Positions 1-8,887 of a stretch of DNA of 24,033 bases are shown here, in pieces. Every line of letters begins with the position of its first letter. The stretch's first letter is position 1. The position numbers were made by a program, and so were the translations under genes. The stretch comes from Ignavibacteriales bacterium. GTDB lineage: Bacteria; Bacteroidota; Ignavibacteria; Ignavibacteriales; Ignavibacteriaceae. The stretch is from contig PLNZ01000338.1 of assembly GCA_003142915.1 (NCBI GenBank), positions 1-24,033 of the forward strand, read 5' to 3'. A model generated the notes under the pieces. That model was not told the DNA's origin. It did not search any database and saw only the letters and a list, made by a program, of their open reading frames with translations.

Positions 1-2
1 TT

Positions 3-1469
3 AATCACAAGAACCGGGAAATCAATAATATAGAAGAACAAAAGCAAAATCTTCTGGAAAAACAGCAGCAACTCAATAAGAAAGTCGAAAAAACCGGACA
101 AAAGATTAAATCGATTGAAGAAAAGCAATCTGAACTATCCGAAGAAATTGAATTAAAAAAGAAAGAACTTCTAGGATATACGGAAAAGTTAAATGAAATT
201 ATTAAAGAATATACAAAGATCCGGGAAAATGTCTTCGCATTACAAGATAAGGAAAATAATCTTATAAAACGAATAGATGAGTTAACTGGTGAAGAAAAAT
301 CAAGGAGCGAGTTTGCCAAAGAACTAAGAGAATTCGATAAAGAATTAGCGGAAAAGCATAACTTATTGGATGAAGCAGAACATAATTATAGAAATCTTTC
401 AGAGGAAGCCGGATTTAAAGAAAAAGAAATTTTTACCATAAACCAATCTCTCTCTATAAAAGCAAACAGGCTGTCGAAAATAAACCTGGAACTGCTCAAT
501 ATGGGGAAAAAATACGAGGAACTGAAAACCGAAATAAAAAGATATGAAATATTAAAATTAGAACTTCATCAAAAATTTACTGAAGAAAAAATTGCAGCAG
601 ACAGTTTTACCGAACAGGCTTCCAGGTTACGGGAAATTGTCCCTCTGCTTGAAAAAAGGAAGAAAGAAATTGAACAAAGCAATTCAATGCTTGAAACCCG
701 TTTTGCTGAGATGTTTCAAAAATTTAACAAGGAATTATCTGAGTTAACTAAAAGGAGAAATATTCTTGAACAAATAATTTTAAAGAAAGAAAAAGATATA
801 GATGAAAAGGATATAGCACTGATTGAAAAAATTTCAGCTCTTGAAGAAAGTGAAAAAATTCTAAACGCAAGACAGGCAGAGATTGAATCGTTCGAAAAAC
901 AGATTAATCTATTGAACGATCAAAAAGAGATGCTTCAGACCGATTTACAAAAGATTGACGAAGATGCTGTTGAAAGGAAAAATTACAACGGCGATATGCG
1001 AATGGAAATGGAACTTTTAATGAAAAAGAGAACCTCACTGGAAAAAGGAATCCAGGAATTATTAAGAATGACCGGCGACAGTTACAGCAAAGCAGGTGTC
1101 CGAAAACTGAAACTGGATGATGAGATACGGGAATACGAAGAAAAAATACTTAATTACAGGGAAAAAATTAACGATTTGATGAAAGAACTTACACAACTTC
1201 AGGCTTCAATTAGTTCGATTGAGGTTGAACATGAAGAACATAGAGCAACTATTTCCAAGATGGTAACAATGAAGAAGCGGCTGCATGAAGAAATATTAAA
1301 ACAGCAGGCGGCACTTCAGAAATTTCAAAAAGTACGGGAGAAATTAAAAATTGAACAGGCAATATCGAAAAGTTCGCAGGCGGCTGGCCCTTATTTAGGA
1401 AATAAATCAGCTCCTTCTAAAAGCATTATTGAACCGGAACAGAAGAACGCTCTTATCTATAAACTGTAA
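3..1469 (+). CDS. Long coiled-coil protein, 5'-truncated by the window edge
   Basis: The frame is open from the first bases of the window to a TAA at 1467-1469, giving about 488 residues, so the true start lies upstream. An internal TTG at 366 could be mistaken for a start, but the same lysine- and glutamate-rich heptad pattern runs unbroken on both sides of it. Almost the whole visible part is predicted alpha-helical coiled coil, with repeated E/K/L/I spacing and no obvious enzyme motif, Walker box or membrane helix. Only the last 30 or so residues (around SSQAAGPYLGNKSAPSK) look unstructured, as a short tail. The composition resembles SMC-like or filament-forming scaffold proteins, but without the N-terminus no family can be named. 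It converges on the membrane-protein gene at 2441-1560. Confidence 0.8.
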   Translation, partial: NHKNREINNIEEQKQNLLEKQQQLNKKVEKTGQKIKSIEEKQSELSEEIELKKKELLGYTEKLNEIIKEYTKIRENVFALQDKENNLIKRIDELTGEEKSRSEFAKELREFDKELAEKHNLLDEAEHNYRNLSEEAGFKEKEIFTINQSLSIKANRLSKINLELLNMGKKYEELKTEIKRYEILKLELHQKFTEEKIAADSFTEQASRLREIVPLLEKRKKEIEQSNSMLETRFAEMFQKFNKELSELTKRRNILEQIILKKEKDIDEKDIALIEKISALEESEKILNARQAEIESFEKQINLLNDQKEMLQTDLQKIDEDAVERKNYNGDMRMEMELLMKKRTSLEKGIQELLRMTGDSYSKAGVRKLKLDDEIREYEEKILNYREKINDLMKELTQLQASISSIEVEHEEHRATISKMVTMKKRLHEEILKQQAALQKFQKVREKLKIEQAISKSSQAAGPYLGNKSAPSKSIIEPEQKNALIYKL

Positions 1470-1477
1470 TCAATTTT

Positions 1478-1496
1478 ATAAAAGCCCGGCTTTTAT
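1478..1496. terminator. Hairpin between convergent genes
   Basis: ATAAAAGC and GCTTTTAT form a perfect 8-bp stem around a three-base loop (CCG), starting nine bases after the coiled-coil gene's stop. The stem is followed by TTTAA on the plus strand and by ATAAAATT on the minus strand. It lies between two converging genes, so it could end transcription from both sides. The stem is short and AT-rich, so it is only a moderate candidate. Confidence 0.5.
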
Positions 1497-1559
1497 TTTA
1501 ACCTTTCAATATTATATAAGGGAATTAAATAAATTATCTCACCGGCGGTAAGATTTACT

Positions 1560-2441
1560 TTACTGAATATCGCATCCATTTAAAATTTTATAAAACGAAA
1601 GTTCACTCCCTAAAAACCAGACTTTTATCAGAACACGCAGCCAGATAAAAGCCTGCTGGCTAAGAAACATAATAAATATAGTAAACCCCGAAATCATTCC
1701 TACGGCATTATCAAGCAAGATATAAAAAACAAAAAGTAAAACCGGTATTACAAGTATAAGAAGATAAAGCGTATACGTTCCAAATAAATGTCCAAAGACA
1801 AATTGAAATGACTTACCAATAGTTTTTACTACTTTCCCGGAGTCATTATGAAACAAAATAATCTTTGCATAGTCTCCAATTATCAAAATCAAAATGAATA
1901 GAACAGTAAAAATAATTACACCGGTAAGGGAAATATAAAAAAGAGAGGCTTCATTTTGAGTAGTCTCATAATTGGTTGAAAGAATTTTACTCAGGGGGAA
2001 AAATATAATTACAGCCGTTAAAAATTGAATAATTAGTAAATAAATCCCCAACCGGAAAAATCTAAAGAAATATTTTTCACATCCTGTCAGAAAGTTCAGT
2101 ATTGAAAATTTCATATTCCCATCACTAAGAACATTTAAGATGCCGCCGGTAAAAAAAACCGTGAACAAAAAATAGAATATCCCCATCCAGAGCGCAGCTA
2201 ATATAAAAATATTTATAACTTTTCCCGATGAATTCATAAAATCAGAAAATATAGTATAATTAAAATGTTTCAATAAGGCATGAAGAGCCATTGAGTTTCC
2301 AGTTTGACTTAAAAGAGCCGTATGGAATGGGATTGCAAGTACGAGCGCCAGTAAAAATATAACGGCATATATAACCGCTGCCATCTTCTTGGATTTGCCC
2401 GCTGATTTTAATCCTGCAAAATATGCTTTAAATATTTTCAT
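1560..2441 (-). CDS. Six-helix integral membrane protein of unknown function
   Basis: This 293-residue protein is very hydrophobic, with apparent membrane helices near residues 20-38, 76-105, 130-150, 168-189, 219-241 and 246-265. It begins with a basic amphipathic segment (MKIFKAYFAGLKSAGKSKK). I see no transporter signature, catalytic motif or lipobox. Its start lies 22 bases after the stop of the secreted M1 peptidase on the same strand, so the two are probably co-transcribed. No clear Shine-Dalgarno sequence precedes the ATG, which is common in this group and consistent with dependence on upstream translation. The pairing suggests a role in the cell envelope, but that is inference only. 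Confidence 0.8.
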   Translation of the reverse strand: MKIFKAYFAGLKSAGKSKKMAAVIYAVIFLLALVLAIPFHTALLSQTGNSMALHALLKHFNYTIFSDFMNSSGKVINIFILAALWMGIFYFLFTVFFTGGILNVLSDGNMKFSILNFLTGCEKYFFRFFRLGIYLLIIQFLTAVIIFFPLSKILSTNYETTQNEASLFYISLTGVIIFTVLFILILIIGDYAKIILFHNDSGKVVKTIGKSFQFVFGHLFGTYTLYLLILVIPVLLFVFYILLDNAVGMISGFTIFIMFLSQQAFIWLRVLIKVWFLGSELSFYKILNGCDIQ

Positions 2442-2463
2442 GTTTTTAGCTGTAAAAAATTTA

Positions 2464-4497
2464 TTAAAAAAGGGATCCTATTGAAAGCATAATGTTTTCA
2501 ACCCAAAAAAGAAACTTTGCAAAATATTTGTTTATGACTGTACTTTCAGGTTCCGTTGTATAGCTGTTATTTATCCGGTTTACATCCATAGATATTTTGT
2601 TATATGGATCCACCTTTGCCCATACAACTTTTGCCGGTTTATTATAGATTAAATTATAAGTTCTGTCCCTGCCGTCCCATGTTTCAAGAATTTCTTGTCC
2701 GTTATCGAAGTGAACAAGAATTTCCACTGGCATTACTACCTCCCCAAGTCTGGATATTAAAACATTGGAATTATAATTGGGCTTATCATTTTGCCCGTCA
2801 ATAAGTTTATAATATTTCTTTGCGGATACGCTATCATAGACTCCTTTTGGTGACTCAACTCTTCCAACGGTAATATTTTCAAGTTTATAATCGCATATAT
2901 TTGTCCCGTATAAAACTTCATCAAAGAACCAATTCATATCTTCGCCGAATTTATTCCCAAACTCTTTACGTACAATTTCATTTACAATTGCGATGAAATC
3001 TTTTCCGCAGGGATGCTTGAATTGCCATCTTTTAAAATAAGTCTGCATTATTTCATCCATAACTTTTTGCCCAAGGATGCCTTCCAGGGTATTCATCCAT
3101 GTAGTAGTTTTGGAATATGTAAATTCTCCATATCCGCCGTTAACATACTGCCATGAATTTAAAAAAACAGGCGCAATTTTAGGATTCGGCATACCGGTAT
3201 AATCTTCTCTTAAATATTCCCCATCGCCGATACGAATTCCGAAAAGGTTGATGTATGAAGTATGCTTACCATAATAATTATCCATAATTCGTGTTTCGTA
3301 ATAAGTGTTGAAACCTTCATCCATCCATGCTTCTTCAAATTCATTTGTAGCAAGCATCCCCTGAAAATAATTATGCCCGAATTCATGAACGACAACAACC
3401 TCGGTAAATTTTATACCGGAAGGCATTCCCCAATAACAACCAGCCGTAAAAAGAGTGGGGTATTCCATACCGGCAGAGCCGGATCCACGCAGCGGCGGAT
3501 CGACTATGGTAAGATTAGGATAAGGATATTTTCCAACATATTTGTCAAAATATTCAAGAGCATAAATAACGGAATTTATATGACGATCTGCCTGGGCATA
3601 ATGCTCCGGCTGCAGGAGGACTTTTATTTTGACATTCTTCCACATGGCTTCTGCGATTTTAAAACGGGGTGAGGCTGTCCAGGCAAAATCAATTACGTCT
3701 TCTGCATGAAAAGTTAAAGTTTTAGTACCGTCGCCATTCTGTTTTTCATTTTGTAAAACACCAACGGCTCCAACTTTATAATTATTTGGAATGGTAATAT
3801 TAACGTTATAGACGCCAAAATCCGCATAAAATTCGGAATTTGCGTGGTACTGATGGCAGTTCCATTGTCCTTTCACAGCATAACGCTCGCCTGCTTTTTC
3901 ATAAACGCCAATTTTAGGGAACCATTGTCCTACAAGAAAATAATTATCGCTAAAACCGCTTCGGGCAAAAACTTTGGGAAGCTTCGATTCAAAATTAATT
4001 TTTAGCGTGATGGTCTGTCCCGCTAAAACCGGCTTTTGAAGAGGCACGCTTATTACTGTCTGATCGTCTTTATTATTATCATCGGGCTGAATAAATTTTA
4101 TTTTATTAGTTAAATCTTCTCCATCCTTTACTTTCATCGAAAGCACATCAATCCAGCCCCAATTTAAGCCGGAACTTACATCCATTTCATCGCCTCTGAG
4201 CTGTCCGCTTGATTCCTGAATAAATGTAGATTTCGTATTTTTGAAAGCATTTAAATAAAGGTGAAACCGGAGTTCGCTTATTTTATCTGTTGAAGAATTT
4301 TTCCAGTATAATGTTTCGGTTCCGGTTATTGTTTTCTTGTCCGGATTAAGTTTGACAGACATATTATAGCTTGCTATTCTGTCACTTAACGGTGGATTAA
4401 ATAATTGCTGTGCAAAAGCAAATCCGCAGCATGAGAACAAAAAATAAAGAGAAAAAATAAAATATAGAGCGGAAATAAATCTTTGATGTGGTTTCAT
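2464..4497 (-). CDS. Secreted M1-family zinc metallopeptidase
   Basis: This 677-residue protein belongs to the gluzincin (M1 aminopeptidase) family. The zinc site is HEFGH at residues 371-375, with the third ligand Glu394 in WMDEGFNTYYE, an exact HExxH-x18-E spacing. The substrate-anchoring motif reads GMEYPT (343-348) where classical aminopeptidases have GxMEN; the Y form is frequent in secreted Bacteroidota-type M1 enzymes. An N-terminal beta-sandwich domain (about 35-280) precedes the thermolysin-like domain. Residues 1-29 form a Sec signal peptide ending AFAQQ, so the enzyme should act in the periplasm or outside the cell. It probably removes N-terminal residues from peptides, but specificity cannot be read from sequence. 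It heads a two-gene unit with the membrane protein downstream and is divergent from transketolase. Confidence 0.93.
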   Translation of the reverse strand: MKPHQRFISALYFIFSLYFLFSCCGFAFAQQLFNPPLSDRIASYNMSVKLNPDKKTITGTETLYWKNSSTDKISELRFHLYLNAFKNTKSTFIQESSGQLRGDEMDVSSGLNWGWIDVLSMKVKDGEDLTNKIKFIQPDDNNKDDQTVISVPLQKPVLAGQTITLKINFESKLPKVFARSGFSDNYFLVGQWFPKIGVYEKAGERYAVKGQWNCHQYHANSEFYADFGVYNVNITIPNNYKVGAVGVLQNEKQNGDGTKTLTFHAEDVIDFAWTASPRFKIAEAMWKNVKIKVLLQPEHYAQADRHINSVIYALEYFDKYVGKYPYPNLTIVDPPLRGSGSAGMEYPTLFTAGCYWGMPSGIKFTEVVVVHEFGHNYFQGMLATNEFEEAWMDEGFNTYYETRIMDNYYGKHTSYINLFGIRIGDGEYLREDYTGMPNPKIAPVFLNSWQYVNGGYGEFTYSKTTTWMNTLEGILGQKVMDEIMQTYFKRWQFKHPCGKDFIAIVNEIVRKEFGNKFGEDMNWFFDEVLYGTNICDYKLENITVGRVESPKGVYDSVSAKKYYKLIDGQNDKPNYNSNVLISRLGEVVMPVEILVHFDNGQEILETWDGRDRTYNLIYNKPAKVVWAKVDPYNKISMDVNRINNSYTTEPESTVINKYFAKFLFWVENIMLSIGSLF

Positions 4498-4628
4498 TTA
4501 GTTTATCCAAATATTAACCTTTGACTAAAATTAATTCAATAAAAAACGGAAAAAGTCATTTATAATAATATTAAAATAATTAAATTATATGCAATTAGTA
4601 TTATAAAAAATTATAACTTGTACCATTA

Positions 4629-4660
4629 TTTGTTATTGAATTCGAACTTATCTTTATTTG
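4629..4660 (+). promoter_or_regulatory. Possible Bacteroidota-type promoter for tkt
   Basis: TTTG at 4629-4632 is followed, after 20 bases, by TTTATTTG at 4653-4660. This resembles the Bacteroidota TTTG / TAnnTTTG promoter with one mismatch, and the spacing is right. It would give a leader of roughly 35 bases before the ATG. In DNA this AT-rich the match could be chance, and it is uncertain that this lineage uses the motif. The rest of the 203-bp divergent gap (4498-4700) shows no hairpin or small gene. Confidence 0.27.
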
Positions 4661-4700
4661 AAAACAAAATTCTTTTATTCAATATATTATAGGAAATAAT

Positions 4701-6731
4701 ATGCAGTCGATTGACAATATAGACCAGCTTTCGATAAATACAATAAGATTTTTATCCGTTGATGGCGTTCAAAAAGCAAATTCGGGACATCCCGGAATGC
4801 CTATGGGCTGCGCCCCAATTGCGTATATTTTGTTCACTAAGTTTATGAAACACAACCCTGCAAATCCTAAATGGTTAAACAGAGACAGATTTGTTTTGTC
4901 AGCCGGACATGGAAGCATGCTGCTTTATTCTACATTGCATCTCTGCGGATATAATATTCCTATGGAGCAATTGAAATTATTCAGGCAGTGGGGCAGCATA
5001 ACACCCGGTCATCCTGAATTTGGACTTACACCCGGTGTAGAAACAACTACAGGCCCGTTAGGGCAGGGATTTGCAAACGCCGTTGGGATGGCTATCGCTC
5101 AAGAGTATCTTGCGGCTAAGTTCAACAAAGATGATATAAAATTACTCGATCACTATATTTACGGCATCTGCAGCGACGGCGATTTAATGGAAGGCATTTC
5201 TCACGAAGCCGCATCATTAGCCGGTCATCTAAAACTTGGGAAAATAATCTTCTTTTATGACAACAACGGAATAACTATAGACGGTTCTACCTCCCTGGCT
5301 TTTTCCGAAGATGTTGGTAAAAGATTTGAAGCTTATGGATGGCATGTTCAGCATGTAGAAGATGTAAATGATCTTAACGCAATTGAAACAGCAGTAAAAA
5401 ATGCACAAGCTGCAAATGATAAACCTTCTATTATCGTTACAAAAACTCATATTGGATTTGGAAGTCCTCACAAACAGGATACTTCCGGCGCTCATGGCTC
5501 GCCTTTAGGAGAAGAGGAAGTTAAACTGACAAAGAAAAATCTCGGCTGGCCGGAAGAACCGGCATTCTTTGTTCCCGATGAAGTCCATAAACATTTTAAA
5601 ACTATAGTAATAAATGGAAAAGAAGAGGAGAATAAATGGAACCTGCTGTTTATAAAATACCGTGAAAAATATCCGGAAGAGTCAAAATTATTTATTGATA
5701 TGATGAACGGAGACTTAGGCGATGAATGGAAATCAAAGCTTCCTGTATTTAAAGACGACGGCAAGAAGCTGGCAACCAGAGCCGCAAGCGGAAAAGTATT
5801 AAATTCAATAGCAGCCTCGCTTCCGGCTTTAATCGGCGGTTCCGCAGATCTCGAGCCTTCAAACAACACATACTTAAAAGAATACAAAAACTTTTCCGCT
5901 GAAAACAGGAGTGGTAGAAATTTCCACTTCGGTATCCGCGAACATGGTATGGCAGGCATTCTTAACGGAATGGCAGCTTACGGCGGAATTATTCCTTACG
6001 GCGGTACATTCTTAATATTTTCCGACTATCTGCGTCCGGCAATCCGTCTCGGCTCCCTTTCTAAAATAAGACCAATTTATGTCTTTACCCATGATAGTAT
6101 TGGACTGGGCGAAGATGGTCCTACTCATCAACCTATAGAACAAATAGCCTCATTACGGGCAATTCCCGGAGTAGTTATAATCCGCCCGGCAGATGCAAAT
6201 GAAACTTCATACGCCTGGCAGGCAGCAATAGAACATAAAGGAAGTCCCGTAGCATTAATTCTAACGCGGCAGGGCCTGCCTGTATTAGATCAGGGGAAAT
6301 ATCCGTCTGCAAAAAATTTATTAAAGGGCGCTTATACCTTATGGGAATCTACCCCTTCGGGAAAAGACAGCAAAGGAACTCCCGAATTAATACTTCTCGC
6401 TTCCGGTTCTGAAGTAAGCATAACATTAAAAGCAGCCGGGATACTTGAATCAGAGGGTATAAAAGTTAGAGTAATAAGTTTTCCAAGCTGGGAACTATTT
6501 GAGCGGCAATCAAAAGAGTATAAAGATTCCGTTCTGCCGCCATCTGTTAAAGCGAGAGTTTCTATCGAGCTTGGTATTAAACAAGGTTGGGAAAAATATA
6601 CCGGCGATTCCGGAGAATCAATCAGTATTGAAAAATTTGGCGCATCCGCCCCGATTGAGATACTAATGGAAAAATACGGCTTCACTACGGAAAATATTGT
6701 TGAAACCGCCAAAAAAGCGCTTAAAAATTAA
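4701..6731 (+). CDS. tkt: Transketolase
   Basis: This 676-residue protein is a full-length transketolase, the thiamine-diphosphate enzyme that moves two-carbon ketol units in the non-oxidative pentose phosphate pathway. The thiamine-binding motif runs from SDGDLMEG (158-165) to DNNG (187-190). The catalytic glutamate is Glu414 in GIREHGMAG. Active-site histidines by family position are His30, His70, His265 and His476 (GLGEDGPTHQPIEQ). The three domains (PP, Pyr and C-terminal) are all present and uninterrupted. AGGA at 4691-4694 lies six bases before the ATG. It is divergent from the M1 peptidase and 69 bases ahead of the CocE-like gene. The SDG form of the GDG motif is common in bacterial transketolases and does not suggest loss of function. 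Confidence 0.98.
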   Translation: MQSIDNIDQLSINTIRFLSVDGVQKANSGHPGMPMGCAPIAYILFTKFMKHNPANPKWLNRDRFVLSAGHGSMLLYSTLHLCGYNIPMEQLKLFRQWGSITPGHPEFGLTPGVETTTGPLGQGFANAVGMAIAQEYLAAKFNKDDIKLLDHYIYGICSDGDLMEGISHEAASLAGHLKLGKIIFFYDNNGITIDGSTSLAFSEDVGKRFEAYGWHVQHVEDVNDLNAIETAVKNAQAANDKPSIIVTKTHIGFGSPHKQDTSGAHGSPLGEEEVKLTKKNLGWPEEPAFFVPDEVHKHFKTIVINGKEEENKWNLLFIKYREKYPEESKLFIDMMNGDLGDEWKSKLPVFKDDGKKLATRAASGKVLNSIAASLPALIGGSADLEPSNNTYLKEYKNFSAENRSGRNFHFGIREHGMAGILNGMAAYGGIIPYGGTFLIFSDYLRPAIRLGSLSKIRPIYVFTHDSIGLGEDGPTHQPIEQIASLRAIPGVVIIRPADANETSYAWQAAIEHKGSPVALILTRQGLPVLDQGKYPSAKNLLKGAYTLWESTPSGKDSKGTPELILLASGSEVSITLKAAGILESEGIKVRVISFPSWELFERQSKEYKDSVLPPSVKARVSIELGIKQGWEKYTGDSGESISIEKFGASAPIEILMEKYGFTTENIVETAKKALKN

Positions 6732-6800
6732 TAACTCCTATACAGTAAAAAAAACTTTTTATTTTAATAATAGTCGAAGGAATTATTGGGAGAATAAACC

Positions 6801-8693
6801 ATGCACGAACGGAATCGCAATTTAAATAAATTTCTAATCGTACTAACCTTTATCTTATCATTAAGCAGCAATAATTGTTTTCCCCGGAACTCAGATTCAT
6901 TATACATTGCACAGCATTACGCCAAACATGAATACATGATCCCGATGAGAGATGGGGTCAAATTATTTACTGTAGTTTATTCACCGCGGGACACATCAAT
7001 TAATTATCCTATTCTGCTTAACCGTACGCCTTACAGCGTCGCTCCTTACGGTAAAAATAAATATATATCGGAACTTGGTCCATCGACACTATTTAAAGAA
7101 GAAGGTTACATTTTTGTAAATCAGGACGTAAGAGGGATGTTTATGTCGGAGGGGACATTTATAGAAATGCGTCCATATATTCCGGATAAAAAAAGTAATA
7201 AAGATATTGATGAATCAACTGACACATACGATACTATTGACTGGCTTATAAAAAACGTTGCACATAATAACGGCAAAGCTGGAATATACGGAATATCTTA
7301 CCCGGGCTTTTATGCAGCAATGGGAGTTATTGATGCACATCCTGCATTAAAAGCTGCCTCTCCGCAAGCGCCGATTGCCGATTGGTTTATTGACGACGAT
7401 TTTCACCGAAACGGCGCTTTTTGGCTTCCTCATGCTTTCTGGTTTTATAATGGATTCGGAGTTCCAAGACTGGAACGAATAGATCACTGGCCTGAACCTG
7501 TATTCAAAACAGATAATCCGGATGGCTATGATTTCTTTCTCAAGATGGGTTCTTTTAGAAATACAACCGAAAAGTTTTTTCAACATAAAATCCCTTTTTG
7601 GGATACAATAATGGCTCACCCTGATTATGATTCTTTCTGGCAGGCGCGTAATTCCCTGCCTCATTTTAATAATATAAAACCGGCTGTAATGGTTGTCGGG
7701 GGCTGGTTTGACGCTGAGGATCTCTATGGAGCGCTTAACACATATAAATCAATTGAGAATAAAAACAAAGACAATCATAATACTTTAGTCATGGGGCCCT
7801 GGTTTCACGGCGGCTGGGAAAGATCGAACGGGGACAGCCTTGGCAATATTTACTTTGGCAGAAAAACCAGCACATATTATCAGGAAAATATTGAATTACC
7901 ATTCTTCAACTATTATTTGAAAGGTAAAGGCAGTTTCAATCAACCGGAAGCTTATGTTTTTGAAACCGGGTCTAATGAGTGGAAACAATTTAGCCGGTGG
8001 CCGCCAGACAATGTTCATCAAGAGAATCTATATTTTCATATTGGTAAATCACTCTCATTTAACAAACCAAAAGAAAGTAAAAAATTATTTGATGAATATA
8101 TTAGCGACCCGGCTCATCCCGTGCCGTACACGCAGCAAATAACTCAGCACATGCTTAAAGAATATATGGATGAAGACCAGCGCTTTGCAGTAAAAAGAAA
8201 CGACGTACTTGTGTATGAAACTGATCCATTAAACAAAGATATTACTCTCGCCGGTCCAATTGAAGCTAATCTTTATGTTTCCACTTCGGGTACCGATGCT
8301 GATTGGGTAGTAAAATTAATTGATGTTTTTCCGGATTCTGCAATTGGTGTTCCATCAAATCAGGACAATGGAAAAATGGGAGGTTACCAAATGATGGTAA
8401 GGGGAGATATAATGCGCGGCAAGTATAGAAACAGTTTTTCTAAACCGGAGCCTTTTATTCCAAATAAAATAACTAAAATCAGTTTTCAGCTCCAGGATGT
8501 GCTTCATACATTTAAAAAAGGGCACAGAATAATGGCACAAATTCAAAGCAGCTGGTTCCCGCTGGCTGACAGGAATCCTCAAAAGTTTGAGAATATCTAC
8601 TTTGCCAACGATTCTGATTTTCAGAAGACAACTCAAAAAGTTTATTTTTCCAAAGAATTCCCGTCTAATATAAAAGTATTAATTTTACAGTAA
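6801..8693 (+). CDS. Secreted CocE/NonD-family (S15-like) serine hydrolase
   Basis: This 630-residue protein is an alpha/beta hydrolase of the X-Pro dipeptidyl-peptidase / cocaine esterase / alpha-amino-acid ester hydrolase superfamily. The nucleophile is Ser166 in GISYPG (164-169). The acid is Asp304 in GGWFDAEDLYG and the base His336 in MGPWFHGGW. MRDGVKL (49-55) is the usual family opening. The second half (from about 395) matches the C-terminal jelly-roll, with ITLAGPIEANLYVS as its hallmark. Residues 1-29 look like a Sec signal; Cys26 follows NN rather than a proper lipobox, so a lipoprotein is unlikely. GGGAG at 6788-6792 stands eight bases before the ATG. Substrate is open: peptides, amino-acid esters or beta-lactam-like amides are all known in the family. 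Confidence 0.93.
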   Translation: MHERNRNLNKFLIVLTFILSLSSNNCFPRNSDSLYIAQHYAKHEYMIPMRDGVKLFTVVYSPRDTSINYPILLNRTPYSVAPYGKNKYISELGPSTLFKEEGYIFVNQDVRGMFMSEGTFIEMRPYIPDKKSNKDIDESTDTYDTIDWLIKNVAHNNGKAGIYGISYPGFYAAMGVIDAHPALKAASPQAPIADWFIDDDFHRNGAFWLPHAFWFYNGFGVPRLERIDHWPEPVFKTDNPDGYDFFLKMGSFRNTTEKFFQHKIPFWDTIMAHPDYDSFWQARNSLPHFNNIKPAVMVVGGWFDAEDLYGALNTYKSIENKNKDNHNTLVMGPWFHGGWERSNGDSLGNIYFGRKTSTYYQENIELPFFNYYLKGKGSFNQPEAYVFETGSNEWKQFSRWPPDNVHQENLYFHIGKSLSFNKPKESKKLFDEYISDPAHPVPYTQQITQHMLKEYMDEDQRFAVKRNDVLVYETDPLNKDITLAGPIEANLYVSTSGTDADWVVKLIDVFPDSAIGVPSNQDNGKMGGYQMMVRGDIMRGKYRNSFSKPEPFIPNKITKISFQLQDVLHTFKKGHRIMAQIQSSWFPLADRNPQKFENIYFANDSDFQKTTQKVYFSKEFPSNIKVLILQ

Positions 8694-8711
8694 ACAATAG
8701 TATGAATAATT

Positions 8712-8876
8712 ATGATAATTGATACTATAGAAAATTGCTCTCTCTATAAAAGACGTGGGACAAGAATTACCGACGCTTTGAATTATTTAAACGAAAATGA
8801 TTTAGAAAAGCTGGAAAACGGGCGTTATGAAATTGACGGAACCGGTTATAAAGGGATATATGTAAAAATCATTTGA
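8712..8876 (+). pseudogene. Truncated YhcH/YjgK/YiaL-family remnant (54 codons)
   Basis: An ATG-initiated frame encodes 54 residues starting MIIDTIENCSLYKRRGTR and including NYLNENDLEKLENGRYEIDG. This pattern matches the N-terminus of the YhcH/YjgK/YiaL (DUF386) cupin-like family, whose members run to about 150 residues and are linked to sugar-acid and sialic-acid use. Here the similarity stops right after YEIDG, where the family normally continues with a strand containing metal-binding residues. Twelve unrelated residues and a TGA follow. The protein therefore lacks the barrel core and should have no family activity. Its stop (8874-8876) overlaps the in-frame TTG at 8873 of the next gene, so translating it might still help start the permease. 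The assignment is from memory of the family. Confidence 0.6.
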
Positions 8877-8880
8877 AGGA
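8876..8880 (+). promoter_or_regulatory. Shine-Dalgarno that decides the permease start
   Basis: AAGGA lies seven bases before the TTG at 8888, an ideal distance. It falls after, not before, the in-frame TTG at 8873 and only one base before the TTG at 8882. It therefore favours 8888 as the start of the first APC permease. No ATG is available in this part of the frame. Confidence 0.5.
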
Positions 8881-8887
8881 CTTGCAA

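Noticed and set aside
5..319. 104-codon open frame on the minus strand
   Set aside because: It lies opposite the coiled-coil gene and its serine/phenylalanine-rich product is the expected reverse image of lysine- and glutamate-rich coding.
366..368. TTG as the start of the coiled-coil gene
   Set aside because: The frame and the heptad pattern continue without a break back to the window edge, so this is an internal leucine codon.
3262..3672. 136-codon plus-strand frame inside the M1 peptidase
   Set aside because: It is antisense to the zinc-site region of a well-supported gene and has no family features.
5172..5195. SDG in place of GDG in the transketolase cofactor motif
   Set aside because: SDGDLMEG is common in bacterial transketolases and the other active-site residues are intact, so it is not a defect.
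6732..6800. Terminator after transketolase at the A8/T5 run
   Set aside because: It is only an A-run beside a T-run with no GC pairs, so a stable hairpin is unlikely.
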